Of a DNA stretch of 64,000 nucleotides, positions 62,101 through 64,000 are shown piece after piece. Position 1 is the stretch's first letter. The number at the start of each line of letters is the position of its first letter. A program made the translations under genes and the position numbers. The notes beneath the pieces were generated by a model. The model did not search any database. It saw only the letters and a list, made by a program, of their open reading frames with translations, and was not told the origin of the DNA. The stretch is from the NCBI GenBank assembly GCA_027922465.2, contig BQMF02000140.1, forward strand, positions 62,001 to 126,000, in the 5' to 3' direction. The DNA comes from Turritopsis dohrnii (taxonomy: Eukaryota > Cnidaria > Hydrozoa > Anthoathecata > Oceaniidae).

Positions 62101-64000
62101 CACTTTTATTTTAGAGAGTGTTGTGTTTTTTCTAAATTTACGGTCAAAATCTTCTTAATCGTGGTCATTTTTTCGTTAGACCATTGATAATTGACGATTA
62201 GTATAATAGCACGCGGCGTGACGTCAGTTATTTTTGTCGTATCACGGTGGAGCCATTGCATTGCATCCCCAATCGAACGCAGCGTTTTTGGGGAAATATC
62301 TCGAGAACCAATAGCGATAACTGACGTTTTTTAGGGTCGGCAACACGGGTGATGGGGTGACGCAACATTTGGGCCTAAATTTTATTTGGTACTGCGGCTA
62401 TGACGTCATTAAAATCTTTGACCGACGATATCTCTGCAACGGTTGGTCGTAGCAAAACGATCCCATACATTTTTTTGCTCAGTTTTTCAAGCTCTACAAC
62501 CTGGGTACATTTTCCAGTCCCAATTCTGTAATTGAAATTTTCGTCACGGGGTTCGCACACGGGAATGTGGGATTCTTGCACATCCTTTTCGAAATTAAAG
62601 CCGTAAAAAACTTTTACGCGAGATACTAGTCTTATTATACTAATTCGCGATTGTGCATCCGGTTTTTATTTTAGAGAGTGACATATTTAGTTTTAATTTA
62701 CGGTCATCGTCCTCTTATGTGCGCGTAAAACCACGTAGATGCGAGAGACACTTTTTTCACGATCATTCCAAAAGCACGTGGCATCATTTGACGTCAGATG
62801 TTTTATGATCACGGGGAATCATTGCATTGCATCCCCTATCGAACGGGACGTTTTTGGGGAAATATCTCGAGAACCAATAGGGATAACTGACGTTTTTAAG
62901 GGTCGGTGACACGGGTAATGGAGTGACGCAACATTTCGGCCTAAATTTTATTTGGTACTGCGGATATGACGTCATCAAATCTTTGACCGATGATATCTCT
63001 GCAACGGTTGGTCGTAGCGAAACAATCCCATACATTTTTTTGCTCAGTTTTTCAAGCTCTACAACATGGGTACACTTTTGAGTTGCGATTCCTAAATTGA
63101 AATTTTCATCACGGGGACCGTTGACGGAAAAGGCGATTTTGACCCATCCTTTTCGAAGTTAAGTTCGGTAAAAAGTTTTTACCCGGGATACTAGTCTTAT
63201 TATACTAATTCGCGTTGTGCATACCACTTTTATTTTAGAGAGTGATATATTTAGTTTTAATTTACGGTCATCGTCCTCTTATGTGCGCGTAAAACCACGT
63301 AGAGGCGAGAGACACTTTTTTCACGATCATTCCAAAAGCACGTGGCATCATTTGACGTCAGATGTTTTATGATTACGGGGGAATCATTGCATTGCATCCC
63401 CAATCGAACGCGACGTTTTTGGGGAAATATCTCGAGAACCAATAGGGATAACTGACGTTTTTTAGGATCCGCGCTACGGGTGATGGGGTGACGCAACATT
63501 TGGGCCTAAATTTTATTTGGTACTGCGGCTATGACGTCATCAAAATCTTTGATCGACGATATCTCTCCAACGGTTGGTCGTAGCCAAACGACCCCTTACA
63601 TTTTTTTGATCAGTTTTTCGAGCTCTACGACATGGTTACATTTTCCGTTTCCAATTCCTAAATTGAAATTTTCATCACGGGGATCGTTCACGGGAAAGGC
63701 AATTTTGACCCATCTTTTTCGAAGTTAATTTCGGTAAAAAGTTTTTACCCGGGATACTAGTCTATATTCTAATACGCGCTGTGCATCCGCTTTTTTCACG
63801 CTTTCACTCTCTAAAATTACGGGTCGTTTTTGCGGTCACTTATTCATAATAGAGTGTCAAACCACGGCGGTTAATATTTTTCTACGATTAGTATAGGGGA
63901 AAACATTGCATTGCAATCGATCGTTTTTTTATCATTCGCGAGATCAAGAAACAATAGACAACAACGAAAGTATTGCGCGAAGATTTATTAATGTTTTTAG
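59131..64000 (+). repeat. ~560-bp tandem repeat family running off the right edge
   Basis: Units begin with ACTAGTCTTATTATACTAAT-like sequence followed by GCGTTGTGCATACCACTTTT. Starts are near 59131, 59998, 60537, 62070, 62626, 63190 and 63756, giving spacings of 867, 539, 1533, 556, 564 and 566. Each contains TGACGTCA-like sites, GGGGAAATATCTCGAGAACC and a GACGTCATCAAAATCTTTGA block. All units share one orientation. Open frames in the units are short and not conserved. The 60660-61100 insert is a different sequence that recurs at the window end (63890-64000). Confidence 0.75.

Overview
The window is animal (metazoan) DNA: AT-rich, with spliced genes, CCAAT-rich sequence, decayed transposons and a single likely host gene. 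A cnidarian or similar marine invertebrate would fit the Polinton gene set and the TTAA-flanked transposase family, but this is inference. About two thirds of the window is mobile DNA, much of it nested.

Layout. (1) 1-7960: right part of a decaying Polinton/Maverick (adintovirus-like) element. Polymerase B and a SAP protein are still open; integrase and three other genes carry frameshifts or stops. (2) 7961-12600: host or transposon debris, including a 740-bp Tc1/mariner remnant with TA duplications. (3) 12639-45270: four consecutive units (D, A, B, C) of an element family pairing a tyrosine recombinase (C2H2 finger, YR domain, C-terminal Myb/SANT) with a divergently transcribed, spliced superfamily-3 helicase and a small ~95-aa gene. 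Arrays of short iterons arranged as large palindromes lie between units. Only unit D has a full helicase gene and only unit B an uninterrupted recombinase. (4) 18515-34339: a complete, apparently intact 15.8-kb Polinton inserted in the unit A recombinase gene, with 252-258 bp terminal inverted repeats and a 5-bp duplication (AGGTA). Unit B supplies the empty site. (5) 45276-48048: TTAA-flanked transposon with a Mutator/Kolobok-like transposase broken by one frameshift. (6) 48049-64000: mostly non-coding, with one GNAT-like acetyltransferase ORF, a fragment of a paralogue, a 1.5-kb tandem duplication carrying a MITE, and a ~560-bp tandem repeat family to the right edge.

How the genes work together. 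The intact Polinton encodes protein-primed PolB, a retroviral-type integrase, an A32-like packaging ATPase, a double-jelly-roll major capsid protein, a penton-like minor capsid protein and a set of small membrane proteins, so it could in principle form virions. No adenain-like protease was recognised. It also carries a GADD34/PPP1R15-like protein (PP1 docking motif RVTF plus conserved Trp and Phe), predicted to recruit PP1 to eIF2alpha and counter translational shut-off, and an ankyrin-repeat gene absent from the first copy. Perfect stem-loops sit at several of its gene 3' ends. The YR/SF3 elements look able to replicate (helicase, iterons) and integrate (recombinase), and their tandem arrangement suggests repeated site-specific insertion beside resident copies.
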